From NCBI GenBank assembly GCA_001465935.1, contig LNKV01000199.1, positions 1 through 10,689 on the forward strand: DNA of 10,689 bases, written 5' to 3'. The notes below the pieces were generated by a model. It was given only the letters and a program-made list of their open reading frames with translations. It searched no databases and was not told the origin of the DNA. Each line of letters starts with the position of its first letter. The stretch's first letter is position 1. This DNA is from Clarireedia homoeocarpa (taxonomy: Eukaryota; Ascomycota; Leotiomycetes; Helotiales; Rutstroemiaceae). A program made the position numbers and the translations under genes. This document shows, one piece after another, positions 9,414-10,689 of this stretch.

Positions 9414-9752
9414 TAACGATATCTTGGAAACTAAAGATTATACTAAAGTGATTTTTAATTTAACGGATCCGTAGAAGCTGATATACTTAGAAGTAATATT
9501 TTTTTATATATTTTTAATAGATTTTTAGATATTTTTGATTGTTTTTATATTTTTAAAAGATTAATAAAAAATCGCGATATAAAGTAAAAACCTTACTTTT
9601 CGATACTAATAATAATAACTTAGTAGTACCGAGTTATACAAGAAAGTCGATTGTTTTATTCGAACTATAATATTATAATTAGTTGTTATAATAAAAGATC
9701 CGATCGTTTTCGATAACTATACGTATTTTTTCGATTCCGTATAAATAGGTTG
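9414..9752. mobile_element. Non-LINE repeat with degenerate inverted ends (MITE-like remnant)
   Basis: About 339 bases with no coding frame recognised. The right end, from about 9668, is an inverted copy of the CpG-rich block at 5430-5514. The left end (TAACGATATCTTGGAAACTAAAG at 9414-9436) resembles the same block with a 2-base gap, so the two ends form degenerate inverted repeats of about 24 bases. The triplet TAA flanks both sides (9411-9413 and 9753-9755); PIF/Harbinger elements make 3-base TWA duplications, but TAA is so common here that chance is a fair explanation. CpG is better kept than in the LINEs. A short non-autonomous DNA transposon is the best guess; a fragment of some other repeat is possible. 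Confidence 0.45.
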
Positions 9753-10225
9753 TAAACCGACTTTTATTTTTATAACTACTATTAATATTATTGATTTCTA
9801 GATTATTATAAAAGTTAAAAAGTTTATTAAGAAAGTTAAAAAAATAATAAATTAATTAATTCTAATTCGAGATTAATATAAATTTATTTCTCCACTCTAA
9901 TTTCAAAATATATTTAATAAGGTTTTTAAATTAAAAAGTATTAAAAGACTTATTATATCAACTATTTCGGCTATAATTAATAAGAAGAATCTAGTTATTA
10001 TTATTATAACTCTTTATATTATTAACTTCTTAATTAAAAAACTAGTAATTTAAGAAAAAACTATTAATTTTAAAATTATTTAAAAAGACGAACTATAATT
10101 TAAAGTAATATTATATAATATTCTAACGAATAACTTTAATATATTTAATAAAATAAAACTAATTTTAAATAAACTTAAAACTTTTAATAAAAATTTAAAA
10201 TTAAAACTTATTAGATTATTTTATT
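9753..10225 (+). pseudogene. LINE ORF1 fragment, copy D, RIP-inactivated
   Basis: This segment is the inverted counterpart of 8063-8527 in copy B. Shared anchors include TAAACCGA at 9753, CTAATTCGAGATTAATATAA near 9871, AAGGTTTTTAAATTAAAAAGTATTAAAAGACTT near 9920-9950, and TTTAATATATTTAATA near 10138. The plus-strand ORF1 frame is open except for a few TAA codons and includes K-R-L-I-I-S-T-I-S, the same region as in copy B. It covers only the middle of ORF1, before the zinc knuckles. On the left it is cut at the edge of the MITE-like element; on the right it is cut by the tail of copy C. It holds different RIP changes from copy B, so it is an independent copy. Confidence 0.78.
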
Positions 10226-10240
10226 TTATTTTTTTTTTTT
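10226..10240 (-). other. A-rich tail of LINE copy C
   Basis: On the plus strand, TTATTTTATT leads into an unbroken run of 12 T (10229-10240) followed by ATTCCTTTTAACGAC, the complement of the conserved LINE 3' end. Fragment D stops matching copy B at about 10225, so this is the insertion point. The target-site duplication cannot be checked because the 5' end of copy C is outside the window. Confidence 0.75.
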
Positions 10241-10242
10241 AT

Positions 10243-10507
10243 TCCTTTTAACGACCTGTGTGAGTCTAAGACTATAGTAGGTCGGCTAGCAGCTATTCTG
10301 CTAGCGTCTAAGTGTATATAGGCTAGTTACATATTTTTCCAATTTATTGAAGTGACATTGAGGGTCTAGCCCTAGTAAATGAAAAATAACGATGATAATA
10401 ACTAAAAAGCAAAACTCCGGATCCAAACAGCATTAAGGAAAACATTAAGCCCAAATAGCTCAATTGTACAACATTAAGGGTCTTAATGTTGTTTTCGTGT
10501 TTTTAGC
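10243..10507 (-). other. 3' UTR of LINE copy C
   Basis: Non-coding stretch between the ORF2 stop and the A-rich tail, conserved in copy A at 3534-3814. It contains CATTAAG at 10431, 10443 and 10472 and the inverted CTTAATG at 10483, the last two forming a hairpin. No polyadenylation signal is certain; the final minus-strand GGAATAAA is a reasonable candidate. Confidence 0.75.
10468..10492 (-). repeat. Perfect 11-bp hairpin in LINE 3' UTR (copy C)
   Basis: Arms 10468-10478 (ACAACATTAAG) and 10482-10492 (CTTAATGTTGT) pair perfectly around a 3-base loop. It lies 16 bases downstream of the ORF2 stop on the coding strand. The same structure is kept in copy A at 3561-3585. It could be a structural element of the LINE RNA recognised by its RT, or part of 3' end formation. 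Confidence 0.8.
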
Positions 10508-10689
10508 CTATAATAGGGCTTCCGACCTGGTCAGGTGGTATTTTTGGGAGCAGATGTTAGTTTCGCTTATATAAGCTAGACTAGCGTCTATTCCGGGTTT
10601 AGTGCCAAATAAAAGCTCTAGGCTTAATTGGTTAGTGTTTAGCTTATCCTTTAGTTTCCTTCGTGCTAGGGCAAATTGACGGCACGCTA
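10508..10689 (-). CDS. LINE ORF2 C-terminus, copy C (5' partial)
   Basis: The open frame enters from the window edge (first full codon at 10687-10685) and ends at TAG (10510-10508), giving 59 sense codons. The peptide begins A-C-R-Q-F-A-L-A-R-R-K-L-K and contains L-E-L-L-F-G-T-K-P-G. A basic stretch followed by such a segment is common after the RNase H domain at the C-terminus of Tad1-like ORF2 proteins. The matching segments of copies A (3420-3533) and B (3824-3960) are in the same frame but mutated, which confirms that this frame is real. No catalytic residue falls inside the visible part. No frameshift or premature stop is present. Confidence 0.82.
   Translation of the reverse strand, partial: ACRQFALARRKLKDKLNTNQLSLELLFGTKPGIDASLAYISETNICSQKYHLTRSEALL

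Larger units (their letters stand above)
1..10225. other. RIP-mutated A+T-rich repeat block
   Basis: This whole stretch is strongly A+T rich, and by eye CpA and TpG are nearly missing while TpA is everywhere. CpG survives better in the flanks (many TCGA sites in 1-600 and 6300-7320). Aligning the 3' ends of the mutated copies to the unmutated copy at 10226-10689 shows almost only C-to-T and G-to-A changes. That is the known signature of repeat-induced point mutation in ascomycetes. The load is uneven: roughly 1100-6250 is most eroded, while 1-1080 and 6260-7000 keep more G+C. The block contains only transposon remnants and no host gene. RIP is inferred from the mutation pattern; the sequence alone cannot show the mechanism. 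Confidence 0.9.
10226..10689 (-). mobile_element. LINE copy C, 3' end, not RIP-mutated (continues beyond window)
   Basis: Composition changes abruptly: CpA and TpG dinucleotides are frequent and the sequence is no longer extremely A+T rich. Read on the minus strand it contains the last 59 codons of ORF2, a 3' UTR, then an A-rich tail (T-rich on the plus strand at 10226-10240) that joins RIP-mutated ORF1 fragment D. It aligns throughout with the 3' end of copy A (about 3370-3823). It therefore inserted into D after D was mutated, or escaped mutation. The rest of the element lies past the window edge, so whether it is full length and active cannot be seen. Confidence 0.85.

Noticed and set aside
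9462..9490. Possible tRNA or 5S rRNA-derived SINE head around the GGATCCGTAGAAGCTGATATAC stretch
   Set aside because: No cloverleaf, A/B box pair or 5S internal promoter could be recognised, so I left it as part of the MITE-like block.
1..10225. Mitochondrial or other organellar DNA because of extreme A+T content
   Set aside because: The content is nested nuclear-type LINEs with no organellar gene, and the A+T richness stops abruptly at a LINE insertion edge.
1..10225. Many short open reading frames on both strands
   Set aside because: None shows a recognisable family, a start context or codon pattern of its own. Those overlapping the LINE frames are shadows, and ATG is scarce because RIP turned it into ATA.
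1..10225. Regional centromere
   Set aside because: RIP-mutated nested retroelements are typical of some fungal centromeres, but the same composition occurs in dispersed A+T-rich blocks. Nothing in the sequence distinguishes them; CenH3 ChIP would.
1..10689. CRISPR arrays, bacterial operons, rRNA or tRNA genes
   Set aside because: No regularly spaced direct repeats, ribosome-binding-site-led gene clusters or conserved RNA-gene motifs were seen on either strand.

Overview
The window is a gene-poor, repeat-only stretch of a fungal nuclear genome, most likely a filamentous ascomycete (Pezizomycotina). Two things suggest this. The repeats are non-LTR retrotransposons (LINEs) resembling the Tad1 clade: a gag-like ORF1 with CCHC zinc knuckles, and an ORF2 with APE-type endonuclease, reverse transcriptase, RNase H and a short C-terminal tail. 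All but the last ~460 bases also carry the mark of repeat-induced point mutation (RIP): very A+T rich, CpA/TpG almost absent, and stop codons sitting where Gln and Trp codons would be. No host gene was found. The species cannot be named from the sequence.

Layout. (A) 1-3823, plus strand: a RIP-mutated LINE entered inside its endonuclease domain. It runs through RT, RNase H, the ORF2 end, a 3' UTR with a hairpin, and a 9-A tail. (B) 3824 to about 8910 (possibly 9413), minus strand: a second RIP-mutated copy of the same family, tail to tail with A. It lacks its 3' UTR but has ORF2 and most or all of ORF1. A and B form an inverted repeat with arms of about 3.5 kb and a spacer of about 0.3 kb. 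B's ORF2 also has a 34-base deletion near 5367 and a CpG-rich foreign block at 5430-5514 that ends at the single ambiguous base N (5515). (E) 9414-9752: a non-LINE block whose right end matches the 5430-5514 block and whose left end is a diverged inverted copy of it, so it resembles a MITE or DNA-transposon remnant. (D) 9753-10225, plus strand: a RIP-mutated ORF1 fragment of the LINE. (C) 10226-10689, minus strand: the 3' end of a LINE copy that is not visibly RIP-mutated. It has a T/A-rich tail, a 3' UTR with the same hairpin, and 59 open codons ending in TAG. It continues past the window.

Copy C is an internal reference. Aligned with A and B it shows that nearly all differences are C-to-T or G-to-A, that reading frames were largely spared indels, and that catalytic Asp codons became Asn. 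The inferred order of events is: copy B; insertion of A into B's ORF2 tail; RIP of A, B and D; then insertion of C into D after the last RIP, or C's escape from it. Nothing here except possibly the C element beyond the window edge looks able to make a functional protein. The locus looks like an A+T-rich heterochromatic island or nested-transposon block.
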